A stretch of DNA of 64,000 nucleotides, from the NCBI GenBank assembly GCA_964609155.1, contig CAZSRF010000001.1, forward strand, positions 62,001 to 126,000, in the 5' to 3' direction. The stretch comes from JAGOUU01 sp964609155. Lineage in GTDB: Bacteria; Pseudomonadota; Gammaproteobacteria; JAGOUU01. Made by a program: the position numbers and the translations under genes. The notes under the pieces were generated by a model. The model was not told where the DNA came from. It searched no databases and saw only the letters and a program-made list of their open reading frames with translations. Positions 27,459 through 36,818 of this stretch are shown here, one piece after another. Numbering within the stretch: position 1 is the first letter of the stretch; each line of letters starts with the position of its first letter.

Positions 27459-30400
27459 CTATACTTGAATTGGTGATCTAAATAGCGAATTAGAATGAAA
27501 TTCTTTAATGATTTCTTCTATAATATCTTCCATTAAACTATTACCAGAATCAGCTGCAATATCGCCTGTATCTTTTAACGCTAAAAGCCTCTGTTCTAGT
27601 AAAGATGTTATAGTACCTGATGGGAACATGTGCGCTAATACACGTCTGGCTTGCATTGGACCGATTCTATCATAAAGTTCATTTCTAACTCTTGCATCTT
27701 GCGCTGTAGTACTAAAAGACCACAACTCAATAGGCCCCAACGTGTTTGTTAATAGTTGCGTTGTAATACCTTTTTTGGTGGCAAACTGAGCTAAAAAAGT
27801 ACCACCTCCTGCTCGTGGTCCATGCACTTTAGTTCTTAATGCCAGCTTTTCGGTTGATGATAATCCAAAAATATTTGTAGATTTTTCTATCGTTGTAATC
27901 GGCCCTGCATCCATAATAAATACACTTGTAGCAAACTCTATCATGGTTTCATCAAAGTCAGCTAACGATTGAGAAAGTAAAGATATTTGAACATTCCATT
28001 TACGCCCTTCTCTCATATCAACAATGACTTGATCGCGGACAGCTTTAGATTTAGCAGTGCGATGAAATTCATCCATTACTAATCTCTTAGGATCTTCGCG
28101 AATTTCAGAAATCTTCAATGCATGATAATCTTTATATAAAACAGGCATCTCTGCCAAACTTTCTAAAGTTAAATAATAGCTCTTACCCAAGACAAATCGT
28201 GCAACCATGTACATAACCGCTGTCTGCCTATCCGCAGCCTCGCCGCCTGATTTGGCAACCTCATCAAGATCTAGTGATACAACACGAGATTCTCCTAAAT
28301 CAAACACTGTGATGTCTGATAAAATAGGATATTCCCTTACAGCGGCAGATACCATTCTTGAAAATGATTCAATCAAAGTCTCACCTGTCGAAACCGTGAT
28401 TTTTCCATATAAATCTTCTATAGCAGGAGTTCTACAAATTGAAGTTGTATCCGCCAATACAGGCACTGCATATCGCTGTGCCAAAGTAGCTTCATGGATT
28501 TTATTAGCCTTAAATAAAGCATCTGTTACTTCCCACCAACTCGTATGCTCATCAGCCACAAAATTAATTTCGTTTAAAACAGCATCAATACCTGCATCAA
28601 TTGTTGCTGTATATCGACTTGGATTTGCATCATCACTTCTGCTTTTGTACAATTCATCTATCACCATTCCAGCCATATCAGATATACCATCATATGCTGT
28701 GCTAGAATTCGTTGGTGTTGCAAGTAAACTTAAAAAATTTACTAGAAAACTACGTTCCTGTGCAGTTGGCCTACGACAGCCTAATTGTGTATCAAAAGGA
28801 TTAATACAATAACGTTTATTCATCTGCAGCCTATGATAAGCCACTAAATGACGCTGCGTTTTAGGTAATGCCTCTTTTAATAAAGATATTAAACCACTAC
28901 TTGACGGCCCAATGTCTATAATACCAATTCTTGGTAAACGTTTTATACCTGCTTGTAAACATAAAGCAAGATTTATTGCATTTGATAAAACAGATTTACC
29001 TGAGCCCGGCCGAGCATAAACTAAGTCAATCCATGTTGTTTGTTGAGTTGAACCTGGTTGATAAGGCCAAAGCTTTCCATCTGGAGATCTTAATAACATT
29101 GCTCCATGTTGCCAAATCGAAGCAGGTCTTGTAATAGGAAACATTTTTACCACATCTGTTAGTGGAGCTACAGAAGCTGTACCAACATTATCAACTGAAA
29201 GACCCGGACAGGTAGAAATTACTGCACCAAAACTATCTCCAGAAATTTCTCCTATATCGCAACTACCCCAACTTTGCACACCCTTTACTAATTCTGCTGT
29301 ACGACTACGCAGCAGCTCAGGCTCCGTTGCTGGTGCCCACGTAGTAAGTACTACTTTAATACGTACTATTGCATCATCAGTGTTAACATTAATATAATCT
29401 AGCAACTGCTTAGAATCATTAATTAATTTATTAAACCTATTTGCAAAGCTTAATATACCTGCAACCATGCTTTTTACATTTAATGAAGATAAACCTGAAC
29501 TCTCAAGAAAAAAAGAAATTCTCCATGGTATCTTGTTAGACAAAATACGCTGTAATAACACATTAAAAATTTTTATATCCTTAGGAAATAAATCAATAAA
29601 AACTGGAGCATAAATATAGTCCCCTAGTCTTGCTGTGCGTAAATCAATATTTTCACCATCCCTTGGTATCAATTGTTCACTTAAGGGCGGCCACATAAGC
29701 TCAGAAACATCCTTAGTATTTTTTTCATAAATACCTCTCTCTCTTAAAGGTATTTTGTCTCCGGGTAAATATGGCGTCCAATCTTCACTGGTAAATCTTG
29801 GATCCACTACCGTTCTTATAGCATGTAAGGCAGTATGAACATCCAATAGCTCTATAGCTAATTTTAAATCGTTAAAATTAGCTGTGATAGACTGAGCTAA
29901 CGACGAATGCGCATCCCGTAATTCTAAAATAGGACTAAACAGTCCTTGCGCATTGCGCATTGGCGGTATTTTGACTTCCTTGAGCTGTTTCTTTTTACGA
30001 TGATTAGCATCTTTTAACTGTTGTTTTGATAAATGCTTAGGAGTTGTCCATAATACTAAGTAACACTGTTCATGAGAACAGTATTTCGACATAAAGTTTA
30101 TTTTTTCATTAAATAAATCATCTAACTCTAAAGACAGTCTCTTGGCTGTCTCCCAGGCGGGCATTAGCGTATTTTTGATATCAGAAGTCACAGAGTCACG
30201 ATCATACCCAAAGACAATTTGAAGGTTATGCCCAGGTTTACTCATTGCAGCTTGAAGAGTTTGGCAAACACCTTCGTGTAGAAGCTGAAACTCTTCTTGC
30301 CCAACAATAAACTTAATACCATCAATTCTAAAAACCGAGACTAAAGAACCATTGTGCGTAGCAAGTGTGTACTTATCAATAGCCGTTTCTAATTGACAGT

Positions 30401-30488
30401 ATGATCCTGTGGTTTGCCTAAAACTAGTAGATAACCATTGCAACAGTGCTTCTGCAGAGTCTAGTATAGGATCTATAATTGTCTTCAA
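27459..30488 (-). CDS. icmB: Dot/Icm ATPase IcmB/DotO (VirB4-like)
   Basis: IcmB is the cytoplasmic VirB4-type ATPase that powers the type IVB channel. The protein has 1009 residues, the same length as the Legionella protein as I remember it. The Walker A motif is ARPGSGKSV (about 492-500), with a VirB4-like second nucleotide region around KRLVMDEFHRTAKSKAV and a downstream QISLLSQSL. The N-terminal 450 residues are the poorly conserved IcmB-specific part. It ends the long minus-strand operon that starts with dotD. A VirB4 of a conjugative system is excluded by the Dot/Icm neighbours. Confidence 0.93.
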   Translation of the reverse strand: MKTIIDPILDSAEALLQWLSTSFRQTTGSYCQLETAIDKYTLATHNGSLVSVFRIDGIKFIVGQEEFQLLHEGVCQTLQAAMSKPGHNLQIVFGYDRDSVTSDIKNTLMPAWETAKRLSLELDDLFNEKINFMSKYCSHEQCYLVLWTTPKHLSKQQLKDANHRKKKQLKEVKIPPMRNAQGLFSPILELRDAHSSLAQSITANFNDLKLAIELLDVHTALHAIRTVVDPRFTSEDWTPYLPGDKIPLRERGIYEKNTKDVSELMWPPLSEQLIPRDGENIDLRTARLGDYIYAPVFIDLFPKDIKIFNVLLQRILSNKIPWRISFFLESSGLSSLNVKSMVAGILSFANRFNKLINDSKQLLDYINVNTDDAIVRIKVVLTTWAPATEPELLRSRTAELVKGVQSWGSCDIGEISGDSFGAVISTCPGLSVDNVGTASVAPLTDVVKMFPITRPASIWQHGAMLLRSPDGKLWPYQPGSTQQTTWIDLVYARPGSGKSVLSNAINLALCLQAGIKRLPRIGIIDIGPSSSGLISLLKEALPKTQRHLVAYHRLQMNKRYCINPFDTQLGCRRPTAQERSFLVNFLSLLATPTNSSTAYDGISDMAGMVIDELYKSRSDDANPSRYTATIDAGIDAVLNEINFVADEHTSWWEVTDALFKANKIHEATLAQRYAVPVLADTTSICRTPAIEDLYGKITVSTGETLIESFSRMVSAAVREYPILSDITVFDLGESRVVSLDLDEVAKSGGEAADRQTAVMYMVARFVLGKSYYLTLESLAEMPVLYKDYHALKISEIREDPKRLVMDEFHRTAKSKAVRDQVIVDMREGRKWNVQISLLSQSLADFDETMIEFATSVFIMDAGPITTIEKSTNIFGLSSTEKLALRTKVHGPRAGGGTFLAQFATKKGITTQLLTNTLGPIELWSFSTTAQDARVRNELYDRIGPMQARRVLAHMFPSGTITSLLEQRLLALKDTGDIAADSGNSLMEDIIEEIIKEFHSNSLFRSPIQV

Positions 30489-30535
30489 GAATCCACCTTT
30501 AACAACTATCTAGTTCATTATTTATTAGCTGTTTT

Positions 30536-30931
30536 TTAGTTAGTTATTACCCAAGATGGAGCTGACTTATTAATAACTGACTTTGAACCAGTGCCTTCAT
30601 TCCCACCAGAAATTGTTGATCCAAGTGATCTCAATAAAAAGGGCAACCAAAGTAACATAACTGCAATACCTAATAAAGCCATAGGTTGACCTAATGGAAT
30701 TTGGTTGGGGTTATCTTTATGTTGTTTAAATTTAAAAATCGCAACAACACCAAAAGCTAAACCTGCTATTACTGAAATACTGATAATGGCGCCAGCCACT
30801 GATCCTAAAGAAGCTGTAACGTTTTCGAATAACTTATCTATACCTGGAGCTGCCTCTGCATAAAATACACTTGGAAGCAAACCTAACATTAAGCCGAAAA
30901 ATGTATACCTTAAACTTTTTAACTTCATCAT
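30536..30931 (-). CDS. IcmD/DotP-like small inner-membrane protein, third copy
   Basis: 131 residues with a signal-like N-terminal helix and two membrane helices. The core FKFKQHKDNPNQIPLGQPMALLGIAVMLLWLPFLLRS is the IcmD/DotP signature, and a segment nearly the same is found in the proteins at 31649 and, more weakly, at 32104. In Legionella one icmD lies before icmJ-icmB; here an extra copy has been placed between icmJ and icmB. Of the three this one and 31649 are the closest to IcmD. It is part of the inner-membrane complex of the secretion system; what distinguishes the copies is not known. Confidence 0.75.
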   Translation of the reverse strand: MMKLKSLRYTFFGLMLGLLPSVFYAEAAPGIDKLFENVTASLGSVAGAIISISVIAGLAFGVVAIFKFKQHKDNPNQIPLGQPMALLGIAVMLLWLPFLLRSLGSTISGGNEGTGSKSVINKSAPSWVITN

Positions 30932-31006
30932 ATTTATATACCTATAATTATTTTCATCTTATTAATTACAACAGCCTATACGTTTTATTATAGTACAATT
31001 TCAAAT

Positions 31007-31645
31007 TCAAAATAGTATTTTGATATCTTTTTCAATACTATTTGTTAATTGTTTACGCCATAAAGGCCATTCTCTACGAAAAGAACTACGTGTTGGAAAA
31101 TACCTTACATTTTGTAAAATAGTCCGAAGATTTTTATGTGATGCTAAACCAGAATCAAATACTGCTTGACTAAATACACGGGTATCACTTGCATTATTAC
31201 CAAATAATTCATCAACTAAATTACCTCTATTCCTAAAACTTCTAAATACCGTTTTTGAGATTTCAGCTTGTGGCAAAGAAGGAGTTGACATGGAGGTTAA
31301 GAGCACTCGATAAAGGTGATTCAGTTGCACCTGACTGAGTTCATTACAGATAATTAAACGCTCAACGGATGCTTCATTATTTACCTCTTCAAAAGAACCA
31401 ATTAAAACACAGCGTGTGCATATACTACAGGCACAAACTAAGTTTTTTGCTACATTATTATTATAATCTCCATCTAGATTAACAACATACATTTGTTTAG
31501 CAATGCCAATAAAGTTACAAAATTGACAAGTATTACTGTCTCTTGCGATAATTTTCGCTTTTGTAGTAAAAAATGCTTCTTGGCGATCTCGCATTAGCAT
31601 CATTTTCCAACCACTAGGGTTGATTTGTAAATATAACTCTATCAT
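31007..31645 (-). CDS. icmJ: Dot/Icm coupling complex protein IcmJ/DotN
   Basis: IcmJ/DotN binds the DotL coupling ATPase. The protein has 212 residues (208 in Legionella from memory) and a zinc-type cysteine cluster: C40 and C43 (NTCQFC), then C71, C73, C76 and C79 (VCACSICTRC), with an HNH-like spacing. It lies between two IcmD-like genes and ends 75 bases before the third IcmD-like gene, with icmB further down. The conserved order icmD-icmJ-icmB supports the call. Confidence 0.9.
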   Translation of the reverse strand: MIELYLQINPSGWKMMLMRDRQEAFFTTKAKIIARDSNTCQFCNFIGIAKQMYVVNLDGDYNNNVAKNLVCACSICTRCVLIGSFEEVNNEASVERLIICNELSQVQLNHLYRVLLTSMSTPSLPQAEISKTVFRSFRNRGNLVDELFGNNASDTRVFSQAVFDSGLASHKNLRTILQNVRYFPTRSSFRREWPLWRKQLTNSIEKDIKILF

Positions 31646-31648
31646 AAT

Positions 31649-32074
31649 TTATAAAATATACTGACCAAATCCTGACTTAGGTTTATTATTAATAATAGAC
31701 TGATCACGATGTAACTCCTGATCTGATGTAGCACCTGTAAGAGTATAACCTATAGATCGAATAACATAAGGAAGCCAAAGCATGATTACTGCTAGGAAAA
31801 ATAATCCTATCGGTTGTCCAACTGATACTTGTTGGGGATTATCTTTATGCTGTTTAAATTTAAATGCAGATGCAACAGCAAAGCTTAAACCAGCAATGAC
31901 AGAGACGCTGAAAAATAAGCCAGCCAATGATCCCAAAGAACCGGTAATATTGGCAAAGATATCTCCTACTTGCACAGCTTGCGTCGTTGTTTGAGCAAAT
32001 AAATTAGAACAACTTAATGTTATTAGGTGAAAAACTACACCAAGTTTTTTATATTTCAATCTTAATATGCTCAT
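31649..32074 (-). CDS. icmD: IcmD/DotP-like small inner-membrane protein, second copy
   Basis: 141 residues with a cleavable-looking N-terminus (SCSNLFAQ), two membrane helices and the signature FKFKQHKDNPQQVSVGQP followed by LWLPYVIRS. This is the copy in the expected place, directly before icmJ, so it is the best candidate for the true icmD. It starts 29 bases after the preceding small gene and ends 3 bases before icmJ. The C-terminal 40 residues are polar and unlike those of the other copies. Confidence 0.8.
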   Translation of the reverse strand: MSILRLKYKKLGVVFHLITLSCSNLFAQTTTQAVQVGDIFANITGSLGSLAGLFFSVSVIAGLSFAVASAFKFKQHKDNPQQVSVGQPIGLFFLAVIMLWLPYVIRSIGYTLTGATSDQELHRDQSIINNKPKSGFGQYIL

Positions 32075-32103
32075 ATGTTATCTATAGATTTGTAATAGTC
32101 TCT

Positions 32104-32481
32104 CTACAAGACTTCTTTAATTACATTATAGGCACTGCCACCATATTTCAAAATAAATGGTACTCCAATCATGACTACTCCCATAATTATCATAACTAAT
32201 ACTTGACTTATAGTAATTTGTTGAGGATTTTTCCTATGTTGATCCCACTTAAACAAAGCTGCAACCAAAAATCCTATACCTGTCAATATTAAGACAGTCA
32301 ATACTAAGTCCGTAACACTATTCAACGCTGAAGAAATATTTCTAGAAGCATCTCCTATGTTAGAAGCTTGCCCCTCATCATAAGAGAACTGAGCATTCAC
32401 ACCATTACTAAAAGCTAAAAGGCTTGTGATAATATAACTATTTTTTTTAATTGTTCTCTTCATTTTTTTACATAACAACAT
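32104..32481 (-). CDS. IcmD/DotP-like small inner-membrane protein, first copy (DotV-like)
   Basis: About 125 residues from ATG 32481, which has an AAGGTGG ribosome site 5 bases before it (a GTG at 32490 is less likely). It has an N-terminal hydrophobic leader ending FSNGVNAQ and two membrane helices, with the weakened signature FKWDQHRKNPQQITISQ. It lies between icmC and the icmD-like gene at 31649. It is more diverged than the other two and could be the equivalent of the small DotE/DotV-type subunits. Its exact identity is open. Confidence 0.65.
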   Translation of the reverse strand: MLLCKKMKRTIKKNSYIITSLLAFSNGVNAQFSYDEGQASNIGDASRNISSALNSVTDLVLTVLILTGIGFLVAALFKWDQHRKNPQQITISQVLVMIIMGVVMIGVPFILKYGGSAYNVIKEVL

Positions 32482-32505
32482 ATTACCCACCTTACAACAT
32501 CATAA

Positions 32506-33153
32506 TTAAATAAAAGAACCGCCTATTGATTTTTCAAATATCTTAATGGCTGCTGTTAAATGAAATAAAAGCAAACCAGCAATCAAATGAGTTATGGCTT
32601 TACCCACCGTACCATGCTGCGCTTGGCCTTTGTACATAGAAGATAAAATTAACCATCCTCTTATAAAGCTAATTAAACCTACAACCTGCATTAGTCTAAA
32701 AAAGGCCGGTAAATACATATTATTACCATACAAAGATGTAGGGTAAGTACTCTGCAACTGCCCTATGCTCATGCCAAACATAGTGTAGGTCATCGCTTTT
32801 AATATAAATGGCATCCATAAGAAAACACTGCCCAGTACTATTAACATGATAGATTTACCAACTTCTTGTTGGCCACTCATCATATTCCTGAAATCTGCCA
32901 AATGCTTTAATTTAAAAAAAGCCATCATTATAAAAGCAATACCGATTATGACACATAATCCATTTAATAATGTTATTAATTGAGGTATGTTATTACTTAC
33001 ATTGATTAACGTGGTACCAATAGTTTGGCCTGTCTGGGCCCAAACGACCATGCTTGTAGTTAGGTAGAAAAATAAAAAAATATTTATTTTTCGCAAAGCA
33101 CATCCCAGCCTATAGATTAGTTTATAGATATGACAGTTCACGCTTATCTTCAT
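32506..33153 (-). CDS. icmC: Dot/Icm inner-membrane protein IcmC/DotE
   Basis: 215 residues with an N-terminal hydrophobic leader (VVWAQ) and about four membrane helices. The central segment FFKLKHLADFRNMMSGQQEVGKSIMLIVLGSVFLWMPF is the longer IcmC counterpart of the IcmD motif, and the C-terminal half (FFRLMQVVGLISFIRGWLIL, VGKAITHLIAGLL) matches IcmC/TraQ-type proteins. The gene follows icmG and precedes the icmD-like genes, as in Legionella and in IncI plasmids. Confidence 0.85.
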   Translation of the reverse strand: MKISVNCHIYKLIYRLGCALRKINIFLFFYLTTSMVVWAQTGQTIGTTLINVSNNIPQLITLLNGLCVIIGIAFIMMAFFKLKHLADFRNMMSGQQEVGKSIMLIVLGSVFLWMPFILKAMTYTMFGMSIGQLQSTYPTSLYGNNMYLPAFFRLMQVVGLISFIRGWLILSSMYKGQAQHGTVGKAITHLIAGLLLFHLTAAIKIFEKSIGGSFI

Positions 33154-33166
33154 AAATATATCGTTA

Positions 33167-34102
33167 CTATTTTATAATTTGGCCGCTATTTGTAGTAATA
33201 GTGTTAGTGGTTGCATCTATCTCAATTATCTTACCAAAACCTGAAAGTTCATCACCTACTCCTACTACTATAGAATTCCCATTCGAACTTTTAAGCCAAG
33301 CACGACCTGAAATCAAAGCGTCGATAGTGTAACTTTTATTTATGTTTTTATTAGTTTTGGATATAGGACTCGTTGCTATTAATCCTTCTAGAACCTTTTG
33401 TTGTTTCTGCGCACCTTCAGATAAAACACCTACACTAGTACCTATGCCCTGTACATAAGTCACTAGTTGCTGCATTTGTTGTTTTAATTCCGCACTATTT
33501 TTGGATTCTTCGCCGACTGATGATTGTAATTGTTTATTAATATCAGTCACCATATTTTTTAAGCTATCCATATCTTGTTTAATACCACTTAACGCTTGCG
33601 TATCAACTGCTGAGGATACTGGGGATACTGATGCTGGCTGTATAGGGCTAATTGCTACGGGCGTAGTTGTTGTTTCCGTTTTTACTTCTTGGCTAGGAGA
33701 AACAACTATTGTAGATGGTGTTACTTCCGTTGTCTGTGACCCGGGGGCAGTAGCATCAACAGCAGGTTCAGATTCAGCTACAACTTCTGGCTCCGCAGTT
33801 CTAGAACTACTTTTAAATGAATATTTTATTCCAAAATAAGCTACAACTAAAAAAACCACGGCAACCACACCATAAGTTTTTAACATTTCCATTATTCCTG
33901 ACTTCTTAGGTGGAATACCCGGCATTGTTGTATGATCTGATGGAGGCAAATCTAAATCAGGGTTTAACTCTTCTTCATGCTCAAAATCTATACTATCCAG
34001 ATCGCCAAAACCTGTATTTTTATCAGTACCATCATTTGCAGAATTAGTTTCATCTAAAAAGTCATAAGATGGATCAAATGGATCATTTTTTTTATCTACC
34101 AT
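33167..34102 (-). CDS. icmG: Dot/Icm inner-membrane protein IcmG/DotF
   Basis: 311 residues: an acidic cytoplasmic N-terminus of about 75 residues, one membrane helix (VVAVVFLVVAYFGIKY), a Thr/Pro/Val-rich periplasmic linker, a coiled-coil section (QQMQQLVTYVQ and neighbours) and a conserved C-terminal domain beginning ALISGRAWLKSSNG. The C-terminal domain and the position between icmE and icmC fit DotF/TraP. It is a little longer than the Legionella protein (269 residues from memory). The role is in the core complex and possibly in substrate contact. Confidence 0.88.
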   Translation of the reverse strand: MVDKKNDPFDPSYDFLDETNSANDGTDKNTGFGDLDSIDFEHEEELNPDLDLPPSDHTTMPGIPPKKSGIMEMLKTYGVVAVVFLVVAYFGIKYSFKSSSRTAEPEVVAESEPAVDATAPGSQTTEVTPSTIVVSPSQEVKTETTTTPVAISPIQPASVSPVSSAVDTQALSGIKQDMDSLKNMVTDINKQLQSSVGEESKNSAELKQQMQQLVTYVQGIGTSVGVLSEGAQKQQKVLEGLIATSPISKTNKNINKSYTIDALISGRAWLKSSNGNSIVVGVGDELSGFGKIIEIDATTNTITTNSGQIIK

Positions 34103-34121
34103 AACTTTTTACCCTTAATAT

Positions 34122-35495
34122 TTATTGTGGGAGAATCATCCCCGCTCCTGAGCCATTATTTGCTATACCTTGACTTGGCACAACTGTTGGTATTGCTGGA
34201 GCAGAACTAGCAGTAACAGCCGAATTATTCGTTATCATTGCTTTTTCAACTAATTGTTGAGTGTTGTCGCCTTGAATAACCAAATCGTTTTGCAATAATA
34301 TACCTATAGCTGTTCCTGAAGCTATTTTTATAGTTGGAGGGGTGTCCATAAAGTTTAAAGATTTAGTAAACGCATCTGCTGTTTTACCAACCGCAATTCT
34401 CGTTTGATCAGTTGAACTAAAACCACCGCTTCTACCTACGTCAACTGTTCCATTATTTGTTATTACTTTTGCCTGATTTTGCATTGATATTGCCTGTCCC
34501 AAACCTGATAAGAAATTGGCAGCAAAAAAAGTTCCATAACGTAGTAGGTTATGACGGTTTACTGATGTTGCAAGTCCAGTATTAGCTGTTTTAGGATCAA
34601 TAGCTACTGCAGTAATGGGCACACTTACCCGTTTTCCAGGAATGTTTATTAAATTAAATTCTAATATTAAAGAAGTACTTACTCTAGGTGCATTAGCTGA
34701 TACGGGAATACTAGCTGGATTAATAGTCCCTATAATTTTAGCATCATTTAAAGGCCCAGAGACAATCCTTGCTAATATTGGCCCAGGATTATCGCTATTT
34801 ACAGATGTTAACATAACACCAAAAAGTATATCACCAGCCTTGTAATAAATTTTAGGTTTATTATCTTCAGTTGTGGCTGTTGTGGGCTTATCTAATAAGT
34901 AATTCTTAGCTGTATTATTTGCTGCTAAAACAGCTAAAGGCTTGCCCTGAACATATTGCTGAACATCAACCTGCCATGCTTTAGCTAACATTGCAAGCTG
35001 TCTTGCCATTAAAGCTTGAGTTTGCTTATTTGCAGCGTCGATCTGCTGTTGCTTAACTTGATCCTGTTGTTTTGCTAGCAATTCTGCTTGAATTCTCTTT
35101 TGATCTTCTAAGTTTGATTGAAACTGCTTATTATAATTAGGTGGTTCTAACCCTGGAATAGCATTGCCCGTATTAGATAAGCTTGGTAACACAGCCACAG
35201 GTTGACCAGCTTGATTCAACGCTTTATTAGTCGATTCATTATACTTTTTCTTTTGCAATTCTTGATATTCTGCAGAAGATATATGAGTGCCAGGTATGGA
35301 GTCTATAACTGCACCTGGGTTAGTAATAGTTGTTGTTTCTGAGACGCCCGAATCAACTCCATTATCTAGAGCTGTACGATTTCTAGTACTATAAGCTATA
35401 ACAAGGATAATGAAAATTACTGCAATCATAAAGAACAAAAATACTCTAGACTTTTGATTGCTCATGCTTGCTTTTAAATTACTTTTTGTACTCAT
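34122..35495 (-). CDS. icmE: Dot/Icm core channel protein IcmE/DotG (VirB10-like), short form
   Basis: DotG spans both membranes and lines the channel. The protein has 457 residues: one N-terminal membrane helix (VFLFFMIAVIFIILVIAY), a Gln-rich coiled coil (about 125-170) and the VirB10-like C-terminal domain (YKAGDILFGVMLTSVNSDN, TAVAIDPKTANTGLA, RYGTFFAANFLSGLGQA). The Legionella protein is more than twice as long because of a large repeat region that is absent here; the size is close to TraO of IncI plasmids. No frameshift or truncation is visible, so the short form appears natural. Confidence 0.92.
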   Translation of the reverse strand: MSTKSNLKASMSNQKSRVFLFFMIAVIFIILVIAYSTRNRTALDNGVDSGVSETTTITNPGAVIDSIPGTHISSAEYQELQKKKYNESTNKALNQAGQPVAVLPSLSNTGNAIPGLEPPNYNKQFQSNLEDQKRIQAELLAKQQDQVKQQQIDAANKQTQALMARQLAMLAKAWQVDVQQYVQGKPLAVLAANNTAKNYLLDKPTTATTEDNKPKIYYKAGDILFGVMLTSVNSDNPGPILARIVSGPLNDAKIIGTINPASIPVSANAPRVSTSLILEFNLINIPGKRVSVPITAVAIDPKTANTGLATSVNRHNLLRYGTFFAANFLSGLGQAISMQNQAKVITNNGTVDVGRSGGFSSTDQTRIAVGKTADAFTKSLNFMDTPPTIKIASGTAIGILLQNDLVIQGDNTQQLVEKAMITNNSAVTASSAPAIPTVVPSQGIANNGSGAGMILPQ

Positions 35496-35515
35496 GATCT
35501 CTGTCCTTTATGTAT

Positions 35516-36769
35516 CTAGTACCCTTCCACAGCAAGCTGATATGTATTACCGTCTTTCGACGCCATGATAACTGGAGTTTTTGGCATACGATAAACTTTC
35601 ATACCATCTGCGCTACGCATAGAACTAGTGTAGCTTGGGGAAAGTACTGTTAACCGCGTCCTTATCAACAACTCACTATCACCAAATAGCCACACAGAAG
35701 CAGTTCCACCACTTACTTGTATGGGTTTTGCTTGCTCTGGCGGGATGCCATCAAGCAACGACATTAATATACTATTATCTGTCGCAGGGATATTAGACTT
35801 AATCATAGGAGTTGCAGCTTTAGGACCCAAACCAGCTATTCTCAAATCTAAGCGATAATCAACTTTTTTCTGATCATTAACAAAATTTAAAATAACAGGT
35901 GTATCTAAACCATGCAATAAAACTACTATATTAGTATTTGCATAAGGAACTAAACCCTGTACCATCATCAAATTACTTTCTTTATCCCATTGAATACTAA
36001 AAGCTGTAGGATTACCTATATCATAAGCTTTAATAGGCCAAGGCGCACCCGTTTCATCAAGGAATAATAAAGTGCTTACATAACCTGTAGAAATTCTTAC
36101 TGGTGGAGGAGTGCTACCTGGATCGAGATCAACAGCTCTTGTAGACATTATGGGCGTTGGGTTACGCACTTGATCCTGCACAGATTGTTCATAAGTATTA
36201 GATATTTGTCTAAATAATTTTATTTGTTCGGGTGATAAAGGGAATTGCTGTTTCATCAAATCTTGATAATTCTGATCCTTAGGGCTGCCAAATACTTCTT
36301 TATTTGCCCACGGAGTTAATTTTTTATACGCTTCTGCCTTCTCTTCTATATCTTGTATTTGCTCAGTTTTGGCAATGTAGCTATTAACTTTTGCTTGGTT
36401 AATTTCTACCCCCGGTATGGGAGGTAAATTAATCATAGCAATGGTTGTTGCCGGCGTTGACACTGTTTTAATTGTAGGTGCCATAAGGCACTCTTGTGGT
36501 ACCACACCTGATGTTCCAGCACTTGCTATTAACGTTGTGCAAATAGAAGAGATATCTGATGGAGTGTTTGGTGTTGAATTTGCTGTCGGATCTGCTTTTA
36601 CAGAGGCAGATGGCAAAACTGGCGTAGTTTGTACAATTGGCGCAGAAGGCACACTGGCAGTTGGAGCTGAAGTATCAAGTAAATTATTTTGTGCATGACC
36701 TAAAACACTATAGGCACAAAAAAATATAGACACTATTTGAGATAATTTTGTGTATAAAGCCTTACTCAT
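35516..36769 (-). CDS. icmK: Dot/Icm outer-membrane core protein IcmK/DotH
   Basis: 417 residues with a signal peptide (about 1-26, ending GHAQ) and a long Pro/Thr/Ala-rich N-terminal stretch (to about 110) absent or shorter in Legionella. The C-terminal domain has AYDIGNPTAFSIQWDKESN, GLVPYANTNIVVLL and SSMRSADGMKVYRMPKTPVI, which match IcmK/TraN and the VirB9-like outer-membrane core. With DotC and DotD it forms the outer-membrane ring. It sits directly before icmE, the conserved order. Confidence 0.9.
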   Translation of the reverse strand: MSKALYTKLSQIVSIFFCAYSVLGHAQNNLLDTSAPTASVPSAPIVQTTPVLPSASVKADPTANSTPNTPSDISSICTTLIASAGTSGVVPQECLMAPTIKTVSTPATTIAMINLPPIPGVEINQAKVNSYIAKTEQIQDIEEKAEAYKKLTPWANKEVFGSPKDQNYQDLMKQQFPLSPEQIKLFRQISNTYEQSVQDQVRNPTPIMSTRAVDLDPGSTPPPVRISTGYVSTLLFLDETGAPWPIKAYDIGNPTAFSIQWDKESNLMMVQGLVPYANTNIVVLLHGLDTPVILNFVNDQKKVDYRLDLRIAGLGPKAATPMIKSNIPATDNSILMSLLDGIPPEQAKPIQVSGGTASVWLFGDSELLIRTRLTVLSPSYTSSMRSADGMKVYRMPKTPVIMASKDGNTYQLAVEGY

Positions 36770-36818
36770 CTATAGCTCCGCTAATTAATCATCTATAGTA
36801 TAGTATATAATCTTGTGA

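Noticed and set aside
28207..28812. 201-codon frame opposite icmB
   Set aside because: Shadow of the well conserved ATPase coding sequence; composition is not protein-like and no homologue is recognised.
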